This document shows, in pieces, positions 11,138 to 24,242 of a DNA stretch of 64,000 bases (positions within the stretch are counted from its first letter, which is position 1; the number at the start of each line of letters is the position of its first letter). Below the pieces are notes generated by a model that saw nothing but the letters and a program-made list of their open reading frames with translations, did not search any database and had not been told where the DNA came from. Origin of the DNA: Trema orientale (lineage: Eukaryota > Streptophyta > Magnoliopsida > Rosales > Cannabaceae); the NCBI GenBank assembly GCA_002914845.1, contig JXTC01000424.1:45129-109128 (forward strand), read 5' to 3'. A program made the translations under genes and the position numbers.

Positions 11138-12304
11138 TCTAAAACGAAATCATCTCTGATTTTGAAAAATGAAATTTAAAATTGAACTTGGCCAATAGTA
11201 CTTACTAATTACATCTCGACCTTGGTACCTAACTTTGTTAAACATCAATCTAATACATAATATTTACTGAAAATAAAGAAAATTAGATGATGCTAGATAT
11301 TCCAAATTTTATACAAGATTTTTAGTATTACTATACGTAGCATATGAGTTATTATTATTTAATTAGTGTAATAGAAATTACGAGAAATAATTTTAATAAT
11401 ATTTACTAATTAAATAATGACAACCACATGCCACAAGTATCAATATAAATTTGGTATAAATATTGGGATACAACATTACACATAGTGCAAAAAAAAAAAA
11501 AAAATTGAAGTTGAGGACTAAATTAACGAAACTAGAGTATGCTTCTTAAAAAATACATTAACAAAAACCACAAGGAAAATATTCTAACAGGAATAAGGGT
11601 ATATACTTGAACATAATTCTTGAACCTATAGAAAGGTTGAAGTGGATCACGAATGATTTTATAACAGGAAATAAAATCTAGAGAAGTGGATCACGAATGA
11701 TTTTATAGAGAATGAACCTGAAGCTAGCAAGCTTGTCAGCAACTTGATTAATTTTACTGATGATGTGAAGAAAAAAAAAAAGAACAAAGTCTCTTATTAA
11801 CACATATAGATGTAGTCTCGAGAAGATAATAAAGAAAAGCGTACCGTTTTCAATCTAAAGATGAAACCACGATCTCCCCCAGGCTAATCGAACACCAAAC
11901 TTGTTAAGACCAGAATCCAAGACCAGTGGCAGAATAAGAATTCTAATCAATATAGAAATTCTCGATTTAGTTATAGGTCCAAAAAATTCCCAATTTGTAA
12001 AACCATAACTTTTATTGATCTAAGAGTTAATGTCACTTAATTTAGCTATGAGTAATTGAATAATTAATATTAGCTAAGTCTTCAAACGGAGGTTTTTGAA
12101 TTATGACTATCTTGATAAAGTTAAATTATCCATGAGATATATGTGGGATGATAAGGAAGAAAATAACTGGTTCGGAAAAACTAGTAATTTTAATCTAATT
12201 CTAGTTGTTGACATTTTTTATAATAATACATGTCCACATATTTAATTATAAATAAACTCCCTTAATATGTAATTAAGAGTTTAATAATAGATCAATCTTT
12301 AAGT
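11138..12304. other. AT-rich intergenic DNA with one short direct repeat
   Basis: The 25-bp string beginning gaagtggatcacgaatga occurs at 11639-11663 and again at 11683-11707, a 44-bp period. Nothing else was recognised: no ORF of note and no RNA-like fold. Confidence 0.5.
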
Positions 12305-12718
12305 AAGGGGTTAAGTTCACAGAAGAAAAAAAAAAAAAAAAAAAAAACCTCTGAAGTTTGGCATTTCTGCAATTTAAACCCCATGTTTTTGGTTTTTACA
12401 AACAAAAATACCTTCACATTTCGAAATTCAAAACATTTGTGCCATCTGCCCATATTTTTTACAAATTTATTCTCCAAAAAATTTCGAATCCAGACTCATG
12501 CTAAATTATTCTTATTTCTAAATAGTTAAAATATTTACAAAAGAAATATTGTTTGGAGTAACTTAAATTGAACAAAATATGGAGAAAGGGTACAAATGTT
12601 TTGAATTTCATAATGTGAGTTTTTTTTTTTTTTTTTTAGAAACCAAAACATAGAGTTTAAATTGCATAAAAGCCAAATTTCAAGATTTTTTTTTTTTTTT
12701 TGCAGTTAATTATTAAAG
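12305..12718. mobile_element. Foldback MITE bounded by homopolymer tracts
   Basis: The left arm (A-tract, then 'cctctgaagtttggcatt' and 'gcaatttaaac') matches the reverse complement of the right arm ('gtttaaattgc', then 'gccaaatttcaaga' and a T-tract). Arms are about 100 bp each. The interior is non-coding and further stretches (acaaatgttttgaattt) also pair with the left half. Confidence 0.65.
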
Positions 12719-12842
12719 AAGAGTTAGTTAGAACTGGCCCAATATATTGTAGCAAAAATTAGATCGGCCTAACAGCCTCATTGTTACACAAAGATAGATT
12801 GGACAACTTAATAAATAACATAAGGGAACTAATTACTAGGCC

Positions 12843-13399
12843 TAGGGGTGTTCAAAATCCACATGATCCAATCCAATCCAATCCAATCCGCAAAGTGCGG
12901 ATATCCGCACTTGTGCGGATTAGATTGGATCCAAAAATTGAAATCCGCACTTGTGCGGATCGGATACTTTCTTTAGCTTAAAAAGTAACCAATCCAATCC
13001 AATCCGCATATAATATATAAATTTTTAAATAAAATATATATTATGAATATTTTAGGTTTAAATTAAGTTTAATTTTAGATTTTAATAGATTGTATTTAAT
13101 TTTATATGTATATATATGATTAATAATCGGCCAAATTTGTAAAAAAAACTCAAATTTGTGCTAAAATTAAATAATCCAAGATAAAAAATGACATGAAGCC
13201 CAATTTTAAGAACTTATTTATTAGGCTCAAGTAATCGATCTAAAGTAACCGATCCAATCCGCACATTTGCGGATTGGATTGGATTGGTTTAAACGTTTTA
13301 TACGGATTGGATTGGATGAGAAATCTCAAATCTGCACCTAGTGCGGATCGGATATAAATATGGTAAAAAAGTGCGGATTGGATCGGATGAACACCCCTA
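12843..13399. mobile_element. Non-autonomous hAT-like MITE with ggattggatt subterminal repeats
   Basis: The termini are TAGGGGTGTTCAAAATCC on the left and its inverted form ending 'gatgaacacccct a' on the right, a hAT-type TIR. Just inside each end are runs of 'aatccaatcc' or 'ggattggatt' and of 'gtgcggat', with further copies near 12985 and 13255. Repeats of this kind inside the termini are expected as transposase binding sites in hAT elements. No matching 8-bp target duplication is visible, and there is no transposase. Confidence 0.75.
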
Positions 13400-13679
13400 C
13401 CCCTTTGTCCCTATATGAAGGAAAATGGGCCAGGGCTAGGTGTGTACATAGAACAAGGGAGGCAAACCCCCTGTCTGTGCTCCACCTTTACGCTGAATTA
13501 TCCATTAGGATGTCTCTCTTCTTTGTTCCATTGGTTATTCTAGAAAATGAATATTCCAATTAATAAAAGAGTTTTAATTGGACTATGAAACTTCACTCAT
13601 AAAAGTTTGAGAAGGATTAGAATAAAATAATTAATTAGTTTGGCAAATTCCTCACTAAAATTGAGAGAGAATTTTTGTG

Positions 13680-13710
<31 letters not shown>

Positions 13711-14265
13711 GTTGGATGCGGAGAAATACGGTGGAGGTGAATTGAAAGAAGTTTCAATTCTTTGGTGTTCAAGGTGAGTTCTATAGAGGCCGACCACACC
13801 TCAGAGTATTCATCTTATGTCTACCCTAGAGATCTTTTCGTTTGCAGCTAGTATTAATATTCTTGCTTCTTGTAATTGATATATATGAATAAATACGGAT
13901 CTTGTGCAAATGGAAGACAGCTAATTTTTTTTTAACAATTTATTCCGCTTCGTACTCATAAAAATTTAAAAATACTACTTTCTCTACGCAAATTACAAAC
14001 AGTATGATATAGCACTAATATAACATCTATCGTGATCTATTAGTTTGTGCCGACTAGCTCAATTAGTGTAGGATTCTTGAGAGTATGTAAGAGATTGAGA
14101 GTATGTGAGAGAGGGCGTATTAGAATCCTAATTATAAACTAATTTATGTATAAATTTCATAATAAAAAGTTAAAAAATAAAATAAAAGAAAAGTCCTCTA
14201 TTGGTCTATTTCACAGTCACCAAGGATCTCACTAAGATGAATGTATATGGATAAATGTAATTAAC
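13400..14265. other. Intergenic DNA upstream of the LINE
   Basis: It contains a long A-tract (about 13680-13706) and AT-rich sequence with no gene recognised. The last part (14240-14280) includes a motif resembling 21569-21600 downstream of the LINE, so the LINE target site was itself repetitive. Confidence 0.4.
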
Positions 14266-14289
14266 GACACAAATGCACTAGCCCAACTT

Positions 14290-15749
14290 GAAGTAGCATG
14301 TTTTTGGTAGGGTGGTGGGAGGAGAGGAGGAGTTGTTTCAAAGCTTGCTCTTTCTCAGGTTCGACCCAACAGTGGTCTAGGTTCCTTTTGGACCTTGCTT
14401 TTTCAAAGCCTATCTAGGTTCCTGTTTGAACCTGACTTTTTCAAAGTCTCCCCTTGCAATGGGTTCCTGGTGATCACAGAGATGCCAAACGACGGCTTAT
14501 GGGGATCAGCAGATTTAAGCATAACACCGGTATGGGTCTGAGCATATGGCTTCCCAGTAAAGTTTATGACAGATATAAATGCGACAAAGGTGGCTGCTCG
14601 TACAGGAAAGGTACTAGAGATACTACCTATCTTTAAGAAAGGGATCCTGTTAAACAGTTACATGAAGTTTCGAGTCAAGGTCAATCTGAACTCCCCCATT
14701 CAGACCCGGTTTTCACTACCAAGAGACAGAGATTCCTCGCTCTAGATATACTTTAAATATGAGCGTCTGCCGATAGTGTGCTTTAAATGCGGACATATTA
14801 GTCATGTTGAGGAGCGTTGTTTGAAAGGGAGAATGCAGGTAATATCTTCAGAAGGTCGGAAAGTTAGTTTGTATGGGCCTTGGCTCAAACATGGTTCTAA
14901 AACGGAGCACTATTTTGCCAAGATTGACGAAGGAGATAAGCTTACTATGGAGGGAATCACACACCCTGTTAGTGTAAAGGAATCGGTAACTGGTGGATGC
15001 TCAGTTGCGGCAAGTGTAGACTTGACAATCCCTGAGAATGAAACAACAGCAGCTGTAAGGAGACGATCGGCGACAACGGTCCTGAACCGAGTCAATAGGG
15101 AAGACCATGATATCGTGTCCACTCCGGAAACACATATTCCGCATGTTGGAAAGGTGGCGACAACAGATGGTGCTAGCCCATAGAGCATGCACAACTTTTT
15201 AAAGAAGGTAGATCCCATGTTGACACAGCTGACCATAGTGGAATTATTAATGCTCTGCAGGTTGAAGAGCTGGCAAAATTGTTTAAAGGCACATTATCTC
15301 CCAAGAGCCAACTGGGCCCTTCGTCTTCAAAGCCCAGGCGTAAATCTATTAAAGATATGGGTCATAAGCAGTCGCCACAACCAACAAAAACTTAGGCCCT
15401 ACATCATGATAATGGACATGATGGCATTAAAGTAGCAACAAAACGGAAAAAGGCCAACTTGGAGAATGAAGGGCTGGAATTCAGACCTCTTAAGTTTACC
15501 AGTCTAAAAGTAAGCTCAACCAGTATTACAACAGAGAGACGAGACTCAATGACTGTAGCAGAGAATGAGACCACTAGTTCAGAAAGGAACACAGAAAGAA
15601 CGTTGACATCACCTATGGGCCAAGCTATCACGACTAGGGAAAGATCTAAACAGGAGTACATGGTGGAAAAGACAACAGAAGTGCTTGATCTGGAAGAGAA
15701 CATGGTACCCAACTGGGATTTTGGGATGGCCAAGGAGGCGGGCCAAACA
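14290..15749 (+). pseudogene. LINE ORF1 (gag-like, CCHC zinc knuckle), broken
   Basis: This is the nucleic-acid-binding protein of the LINE. The clearest landmark is a zinc knuckle of form CX2CX4HX4C (CFKCGHISHVEERC) near 14779-14820, preceded by YERLPIV as in plant L1 ORF1 proteins. A weak N-terminal part lies at 14450-14640 in other frames. A low-complexity, Ser/Thr/Glu-rich tail continues in pieces to about 15749. Frame changes and stops (for example near 15183) break it, and its distal end is separated from ORF2 by the LTR insertion. Confidence 0.8.
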
Positions 15750-17402
15750 TGTTGGAATAATGTCCTATAAAGCAGTTTATTATTTAGACATTATAAACAA
15801 TAATTATTGGATTATTTATAATCTATTTGTTATTAATAAATTCCATGTTATGAAATTCTATTTCATTAATGTCCCATTAATATACATGTGATGTGTATGT
15901 TTATTTTATGCAAACATCTAAAAGATTCCAAGACATGAAATGAGTAATAAAGAATTATTCGTATGAAGAGTTCATATGTGGGAGACATTATATTCTTTAT
16001 TTCATTATGTCTAAATTAAATTGTTCGCATTCTGCATATTGAAGATGGAATACTTTACTATGCCATAGAATGTAGTGTTGTCTATTTAATTGATGAAGTC
16101 TCCAATTATCGAAGTGAGTCTTCGGATAGAAACACTAGTGTGTTATAAGAAAGTTATAACAGCATCGAACAGGACCTAGTGAATTAGAATTTGAATTTAA
16201 GTGCCGTAACTCAAATTTCTAATTTCACTAATCTAGCACTATTGTAGAAGACCTTAATCTTAGTGATTAACGAACTTACTTTCATGTGTTTTGTCTTTTT
16301 GAGTTACTAAAGGACTAGTTCCTATTTATGGTTCGAACTCCGGTATCTTGGAAGATAAGGTATATGAAATGTGTAGAACGTTTCTCATAATAGACACCAT
16401 GCATATAATGTCACTTTGAGTTTTTTCAAGTACTTGGATAATATAAACCAGGGCCCCGGTATTCACTATATGAATTTGACTGTGTTAGTATGAGCAGATA
16501 CAAACACTATAGTCAACTATTATCCATTAGATGAAAAATGGCAACTCAAAGGTAAATATGTACTAGAGGGGTAATACGGTAATTTCACCCTGCTAGTACG
16601 GCATTGCATTGGGGGTATGTCTACAGGTATAGTATATGCTAAATGGATCAAGCTGATTAATTGTTAATAAGCTTCACAGAAAAATAAATGACATTTAGTC
16701 CAAGAGTTCAATATTGGGCCTATAGTGGTGTGCCCCAATATTAATGGACAAGGCCCAATCATAATTAAGAGTTAATTATGATATTGGGTATATGGTCCAT
16801 TGGAGCTTGGACTTTATGGATCCATCTGGTCCCCTGTCTAGCTCAAATTAAAGCCCAATAGTTATTTGATGATCAGTTGAGCCCAACAAGCCCAATAAGC
16901 CCATTAGGGTTTACTAATCTCTCTATAGTTAAGAGAAAAGTTCTCTAACTGCAAAACAGAGCATTACACGTGAAACACCCTCTTTGGAAGAGAGTGTCAC
17001 ACGCATAGAAGAGAGAAAGGGAGAGGCAAAAATCGGCCAAGCTAGGGTTCATCAACCTTGGTATTTTTCGGCCATCCCGGAGAAATCGGTTCGAGAAGAT
17101 TGTCTTCTTGTTCGTCTGTGGATCTCTTCGTTGGGAATCAAGAAGGTGACCACTCACCGGATCAATCAAACGGCTTTCGAGAATAGACGGGAAGACGAGA
17201 AGGTTGTGGAGCAAATCCGGGTATTGTTCTTGTCTAGATCAAGAGTTAATTTATGTTAGATCACGATCTGAAACGTTTTGTAAAAAGAGAAATTTTAAAC
17301 AACCAATTCCGCTGCGTTTCTTGATTTTACAAAACTATGGTGTTCTTGAAAATAATTTTGTGAAAATATTTTTCCGGAAATTTATTCCAGCAAATACCAT
17401 CA
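15750..17402 (+). mobile_element. Solo LTR inserted between LINE ORF1 and ORF2 (copy 3 of 3)
   Basis: The element begins TGTTGGAATAATG and ends ATACCATCA. It is flanked by a perfect 5-bp target duplication, aaaca, at 15745-15749 and 17403-17407. It belongs to the same broad family as the LTRs at 1203 and 36568 (shared 'gtgccgtaactcaa', 'acggtaatttcaccc', 'ttccgctgcg') but is the most divergent of the three. No internal retrotransposon sequence remains, which indicates recombination between two LTRs of a once full-length element. Confidence 0.9.
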
Positions 17403-17407
17403 AAACA

Positions 17408-20400
17408 TGCCCCCAGAGTCCTCATAAAAATTTTATCATGGAACTGTCGGGGTTCGGGTCAGCCCTGAGCAACCTCGGCTCTACGAGCCTTAATCCGTTC
17501 TGAGGACCCTGACTGCGTGTTTTTGATGGAAACAAAAATAGATTCTGCTAGGATGGGAAATCTCTGGAGAAGAATGGGTTTCTTTAATGCGATAGTTGTT
17601 CCGGCAGTGGGTATGGCGGGAGGACTTTGTCTCATGTGGAGGCAGGGAATTGATTTGGATCTGATCTCAGCCTCTAAATCTGTTATCACGGTGTTCTTTC
17701 ATGGTTTTCGTAATGAGGAATGATGGTTTTGTTATTTTACTTATGCAGAGCCTCAGGTCTCGCAAAGAAGACTATTTTGGGCCCATTTCACCTCTGAGGT
17801 CATGACGAGGGGCGGGATTTGGGCTTGCATAGGGGACCTTAACTGTCTCTTATCAATGGAAGAGAAGATGGGAGGTAGCAATTTCTGGACCTATGATGGA
17901 AGTGGGCTCCGAAAATTCATATTTCAAACTGGTTCTGTCAATGTGGGTTGCTCTGGAGGAATGTTCACCTGGACAAACGAGAGGGACCTGGAACACTTGG
18001 TCAAGGAAAGACTAGATCGAGTTGTTTGTATTCCTCAATGGATGATCTAATATCCAAAATCTAGAGTTCGAAATCTAGCTATTCAAGATTCAGATCATGC
18101 TCCTATACTAGTTGATACGAGAATGGAGAGAGAGAACATCGATACTCCCTTCCGTTTCCTAGAAGCCTGGTCGAGATATCCTACTTGCCGTGCAGTAATA
18201 GTAGAAGCTTGGAACATTGAAGTAGAGGGATATAGAAGTTTCAAACTCGTGACTAAATTGGGGAATACTAGGAAGGCTCTAAGAAAATGGAATAAGATTT
18301 GTTTTGGTTACTGTCAGGACAAGCTGAGAATTCTCAACAAACTACTACTTGAAGTTCAGAATAGACCTCTCTCCCAAGCAAACCTAGAGCTGGAAGCTTC
18401 AGTAAAAATGGAGATTTTGGAGATCCGTGAGAGGGAGAATAGCATCTGGAAGCAGAAATCCAGGGAACTTTGGCTGACTCATGGTGACCGAAACTTAAAG
18501 TTCTTTCATACTTTAACAATAGTTCGCAGAAAAAGAAATCATATATGGGCAGTCTCAGAGAATGGAGTAGATTGGTTGACTGGCAGGCGAATTATTGGAG
18601 ATTATTTTATTAGAAATTTTAAAGACTTATTCACCTCTTCACAGCCGGTAGTGGATGGTGAGTTGGATGACTTATTTGATCATAAAATTTCTGAGGAGGA
18701 AAATATTTCTCTATGCCGTATCCCATCCCGAGAGGAGATACGTATGGTGATTTGGAGTATGCACCCCTTGAAATCCCCTGGGCCTGATGGGATGCCAGTT
18801 TTGTTTTACAAGAACTACTGGGACATAATTGGATTGAATGTGGTCTCATTTGTTCAGGAATTCTTCAGTACAGGCAAGTTTACCAGATCTATTAATCACA
18901 CTTTCATTATGCTTATCCCAAAGCACTCTGGTGCTAGATGTTTCAATGATTATAGACCAATTAGTTTGTGCAATGTGGTGTACAAGGTGATCTCAAAAAT
19001 TCTTGCTAATCGGATTCGTGAGGTTCTCAATGACCTTATTTCCCCTTTCCAATCAGCTTTTGTTCCTGGTCGTTGGATAGCAGAAAATTCTGTCCTTGCT
19101 CAAGAAATTTTACATGTTCTAAAGAAAAAGAAGGGGAAATCAAGTTTGGTGGGGTTAAAGATGGATATGTCCAAAGCTTATGATCGCATTGAATGGAGCT
19201 TCCTAGATCGAGTTTTGAAGGCAAATGGATTCTGTGATAAGTTCCGAAAACTTGTCTTATTTTGTGTAACCTCTGTTTCCTTTTCTATTTTATTAAATAG
19301 AGGTCCTCTTCCAAGTTTCTCTCCGATGAGGGGACTTCGTCAAGGAGATCCTCTTTCCCCTTACCGTTTCATTTTGTACAGTGAAGTTCTTTCTAAGCTG
19401 CTGCTTCGTGAAAAGGCAGGAGGTGGACTATCGGGGATTAGAATTTCTCAGAACACTATGCCAATTTCTCACCTCATGCATGCGGACGATGTCTTTCTAT
19501 TTTGTGGTGCGAATCTGGGTCAAGTTAGAAGACTTCAGTGGTGTGTTGATACCTATTGCGCTTGGTCTGGACAACTTGTTAATAACCTTAAATCAAGCCT
19601 GGTCTTCTCCAGCAACCGCCTCCAAGAAGAGAAAAATGCTATCGCGGACATGCTAGGCTATAAGGAAATGCAGGGGAGTGAAACTTTCTTGGGTTCCTCT
19701 AATAGCCGAGTGAGGGACTTCAATTTCTTGAAGGAAAGAGTTTATTCTAGACTTGAGGGATGGAAATATAAGTTATTGTCCCGTGCTGGCCGTACTACTC
19801 TCATCAAATCTGTGGCACAAGGAATACCGACTTGTAGTATGGCTTCTTTTAACTTCCCTGCCTCTTTGTGTGAGGACATGGATAGAGCAATTCGAAAATT
19901 TTGGTGGATTGGGTCGATAGAGAAAAATAAATTCCTATCTCTTATGTCATGGGATTCTTTGTGCCAGCCAAAATACTGTGGAGGTTTGGGCTTTCGACTC
20001 TTTCGGGATGTTAATTTTGCTTTCCTTGCAAAACTTGGATGGATTTTGGTATCAGGATCTACCTCCCTCTGGGCTTCTACCCTTTGGAGTAAGTATTGCC
20101 ACTCCTCAAATGTCTGGGCTACTGAACTGCCTAGGAATGCATCGCCAGTGGCAAAAGCTATTTGGGGCACCAGAGATTTTATTCGGCAAGGTAGTTGTTA
20201 CCTTATTGGAGATAGAGAGTCAGTGGATATTTGGAACTTCCCCTGGGTTCCCTGGTTGGACAATGACAAAACTAGGAAGGCTTTCAATCCAATGGTACCT
20301 ACTGCTAACTCTAAAGTCAATTCTCTGCTAGTGCCAAATTTGAGGGTTTGGAATAATAACGCTCTCTCTAGGTGGATTCGCCTTACCATGATAGCAGAGT

Positions 20401-21440
20401 TTGGTAGAGTTCCCATCCTACCTTATCCTCACACTGACCGACTGATTTGGAAAAGCACTAGGGATGGATCGTTTTCTATCAAAAGTGCATATAGAAGCTT
20501 ATGCCAAGCGCGCTTTGACAATCCTACTGATATATGGAGGTAAATTTGGTCGAGCAAAATACATGAACACCTAAAAATGCTTCTTTGGAGAATTACAAGA
20601 AACTCTTTACCGACAGGAGGTCGGCTGGGTCTGATCCTTGGTCCCATTAATAGAAGATGCTATTTATGCTCGAACTCACAAGACTCACTCATCCATATTT
20701 TTGTGGGTTGTTCCTATACAAAATGCTTATGGTTTGGAAGCAAATGGCATCTTCGTCTTGACTCCCTCCACCTCTGGGATGGGATAGAACTTGTTCACTG
20801 GGTGTTTAATCCTCCTCATATTGGATCTGATGCTAATGAGTTGAAAATGGAGTTTAGCATTTTTGCTGCAGTGCTTTGTGATAAGGTTTGGAATGCATGC
20901 AATTCGGCCTTTCACTTAGGGACTCTAATTGAACCGAGAAGGTTACTCTCAAGTATAAATGAAGCAACTACAGAGCATTTGAAGACACTGGCTAGGTTGG
21001 GAAGAGGAGATACCTCTAACTTTTCTTCATCTAACAGGTTGCCCCAATGGTTGAATCCTAGACCTGGACGGATAAGAGTCTTCGTCGATGTAGCTTTCAA
21101 AAATAATGGTGGAGCTACCGGTATGGTAGTGCAGAATAATGCTTCTCAGATCCTAAAGCTTGCTACTCAGTGTTTCAAGGCTGACTCTCCTCTGGAAGCT
21201 GAACTTCTAGCTCTAAAATTTGGCATGGAATTTTGCACTGCTCTTAACTGGCCGAATATTGTGTTCTTCTCTGACAGCTTAGAAGTGGTTAACTCCATTA
21301 CTAGCTCTTCTTGTCTTGTTTGGAGTCTTTTATATTTAAGTCTTTGTATTTATAACGTGAGTAGAAGGTGGAATTACTCAGTAGTTTAGATTCCTAGAAC
21401 CTTGAATGGGTCTGCACATGCTTTGGCCTCTTGGGTCTTC
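17408..21440 (+). pseudogene. LINE ORF2 polyprotein (endonuclease-RT-RNase H), broken
   Basis: The endonuclease domain (about 17430-18120) shows SWNCRG at the start, then LMETK, CIGDLN, TWTN, ERLDRVV and SDHAP, the expected APE-type catalytic landmarks. It is cut by stops near 17500, 17723 and 18050. Reverse transcriptase lies in the long frame from 18123 (806 codons): SPGPDGMP, RPISLCNVVYKVISK, MDMSKAYDRIEW, GLRQGDPLSP and the active-site box HADDVFLF. After a stop at 20541-20543 the frame resumes with a zf-RVT-like region (WRITRNSLPTGG, CYLCS). An RNase H domain follows, with FVD, LEAELLAL and FFSDS supplying the D-E-D triad. The domain order is that of plant L1 elements carrying RNase H. 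Confidence 0.92.
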
Positions 21441-21562
21441 AGATTCAGGGACTTTTGATTAGTGAGAGGTTGCCCCGTTTATGACAACTAATTTACTTGT
21501 TGATCTTGAATAATGGAATCTTTTCGGAGCAAAAAAGAAAAAAAAAATGACACAAATACACT

Positions 21563-22854
21563 TACTCATATGGACAAATGTCATTAACCACAGAGGTACA
21601 CTTAGTGTTAAAAAAAAATATATTCGATAAATCACCAAGGAAATTATTGTAGGGCACCTAAGGAAATAAACAAAACCTACACATTTATTTTGGAATAAAA
21701 GGAGCTTATAAAAATAAATTTATGATAACAAAGACCTTTACACCATTAGAATGATTATTTAAAAAAAAAAAAAAAAAAAAAAAACATATGGAGAGAGATC
21801 AGCAAAGGATTTCCTTCTTCGGTCAGGTAAAAGTCAAGAAAAAAAAAAGATTGTGGAGAAAAGGAAGATAAATCTTTTTGGAGATAGAGACTGATTTTTT
21901 GCAATAAAAAAAGCTATATTAGTAGTTAGCATTAATGTAAGGAAATTCTCTCTCTCCTGTGTGTAACCCCTACCTATCCATATATATTTTCACTTGTTGG
22001 AGAGAGATCCTTAGGGAGCCTCCTTAGTAGGAGCTTCTTTTTTTTTTTTTTTTCTTTTCTAATTTGTGTGAAAGTATAAGTCACCTTGAATCTATATTTG
22101 TGTGAGTAGTTTTCATTTTTTTTAATTTTGTGTTTATCTTCTAAATTTGAGAAATTTATGGCCTAGATCTGAATGATTTTATGTGGTCTATAATCTATAG
22201 CTACCAAAAATTCGTCACAATATCAGTTGGAAAAAAAGAAAAAGAAAAAGCCCACTTTTCTAGCAAAAGGTGATTTTAAAGAACAAAGGGGTATCTCTTA
22301 TAAAGCTTCAATTACATCCTCGTTAATTTTGTGTTTCCTCCGTAATTATTAGTCGAGTACAAGAGTTTTGCTATTGTTTATAATTTGCACCGATATTACA
22401 TCAAGTGGTTCTTGTATTGAACGATTTATTTAACGAATGAAATGTCAGATTCATTCGAGCAGGAAAAAGTTAGCATTTAATGTATATTATATCTCAACCC
22501 TATTGTGGTTAAATAATAATTTTTCTCTTGTCTCGATAATCATTCCAATCTTGAAAGAATATTAAATTTGGTTTAATTAGTAAATTCAAATCCCTACCCA
22601 TCGTTCCAATACTCTTTCTTACCAAACAATCATACTTATCATAGTTCAATCTACAGTCCACAGGAATCCCTCTCCGTCCTTCCACATGCTAGACGAGAGT
22701 GCTAAACTAATATCTTCCACTAACTAGTTCAGTCCCACTATGTTATTATGTTATTATTTTATATCTTCCTTCAATTCCAAGATATAGTCTAAATTATTCA
22801 TTTGTAGAAAACAATACATAATTAATTTTTAGGGAGGAAGGAAAAAAGTTTTTG
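21563..22854. other. Intergenic DNA, part of a larger duplicated block
   Basis: No gene recognised; several homopolymer runs. Parts are colinear with 30240-30780: a gagagagatc..aaaggat..tcttc..tcag.taaaa block near 21790 matches 30370-30415, and 'tagttagcattaat' appears at 21920 and near 30750. This indicates segmental duplication of the RLP region rather than a transposon. Confidence 0.5.
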
Positions 22855-23060
22855 TCATGGAACCGAAGTGATATCCGAGATGAGAAGGAAATACATCATT
22901 GAGTTCATTGATCTCGAGAAAAAGAATCTCAAGCATCGAAAATTGTCCAGTGATTTTGGTGAATTCCCCTAAAACTGATCATGGCTCAGATCAATTATTC
23001 TCTGTTTGCTTGTATAAATCAAGAATTTGAAGGAAAATTAATAAAGCGAAAGAAGGTCAT
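22855..23060 (-). pseudogene. Short RLP remnant
   Basis: On the minus strand the sequence reads MLEILFLEINELNDVF, the same LRR as LEILNLGNNKLNDGFPSWLG in the RLP at 24670-27412. The same remnant, colinear over about 200 bp, occurs at 31590-31760. It has no start, no complete LRR domain and no membrane segment. Confidence 0.7.
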
Positions 23061-24202
23061 GGAGTGAAGGGTCACATTTATTATTATTCTTTATTCTTTA
23101 TTTCCATTTCACTTCACTTCAATAATTTTTAAGCAAAAAGAGAGACGGGGGACAAAGCGCGTAGTCTCTCTCTTTTCTCTTAAAAAAAATATTCGAAGTC
23201 TGCTATAAACTCCACCATTTCTGTTATCAAGGTAGGAATTGTGCGGAAAGTCCCTTTTGTGGTGGGGGGGGAGAAAGATTGGATTTGCTTGTTAATAAGA
23301 ATGTCAATTTTACCGAATGAGGTGGTGCACTATTGTGCATCGGACCGAATGGGACAGATTTTAACTATTATAAATGGTGTGGAGCATGAGGCGGTGATTC
23401 TCCGTTTAATATTTAGCAGAGCAAAGTGAGCTTAGGACTGAGTGCCCTACACTAACCCCGCCCCAATTATATATAAGTTAATTTCTATATTTTATATATA
23501 ATAATAATTCAACTCGATTTTTTTTATAAAAAAATTCTAATAATATATAATCATATACTAATATTGTTTGAGTGAATTTCTAACCAAGTTAACTTTAATT
23601 TTGCTTTTTTTTCGATGTATTTAGACTTTTAAAAAATTTGGAGCAACATAGGATTATTTAATTAATTCAAGATGATGATTCCAAATAGGGACCCCAATAT
23701 TCCAATAGGGAAATCGATCCCTGATGAGGATTCCCTGAAATTTCCCAACTAAGTGTTAAATGATACGGGGATAGTAGAGTAAAACAATAACGGAGACAGA
23801 AATGGTAAACACAAAATTGATCTCGTCGTACCCGTTAACATCCCTACTTGTTAATCCGATGTTTTCCTTCCATCCATTAAAATGAGGATCATATGTGATG
23901 ACATGTGATTATTAGGCAAGACAAGAATTGGAATATGCAAAGAGAATATCTGATTGGGTAATCTTATGTATCATATTAAGATATCAAGCACCACTATACG
24001 AAGTGTCTATTTTTTATTGAAAGATAAAATGAGATCAAGTGGAATCCTGTGTGAGACTCAATTTATTAATTTTATCTTACAATGAAAAACTAATGTGGTG
24101 TTTGGTACTCAAGTGATTTAAATCCCAAAGTTTCTACTCTGCGTTTTTCATTTTAATGCAACTTCTTTTTAAAAACATGCTTAATCAATTTTACATAGCT
24201 AT

Positions 24203-24242
<40 letters not shown>

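Larger units (their letters stand above)
14280..21548 (+). mobile_element. L1-type LINE, inactive, with nested solo LTR
   Basis: A non-LTR retrotransposon with ORF1 (zinc knuckle), ORF2 (AP endonuclease, reverse transcriptase, RNase H) and an A-rich tail at about 21530-21547. It is flanked by a 14-bp target duplication with one mismatch: gacacaaatgcact at 14266-14279 and gacacaaatacact at 21549-21562. Without the 1.65-kb LTR at 15750-17402 it is about 5.6 kb. Several stops and frameshifts in both ORFs mean it is not autonomous today. The order of events is clear: LINE first, LTR element later. Confidence 0.92.

Noticed and set aside
16984-17259. Overlapping ORFs of about 90 codons near the end of the LTR at 15750
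   Set aside because: They lie in the R-U5 part of a non-coding LTR and are not conserved as frames in the related LTRs.
24207-24240. 34-base A-tract as a retroposon poly(A) tail
   Set aside because: No matching target duplication or upstream retroposed gene was found; a simple homopolymer is the more economical reading.
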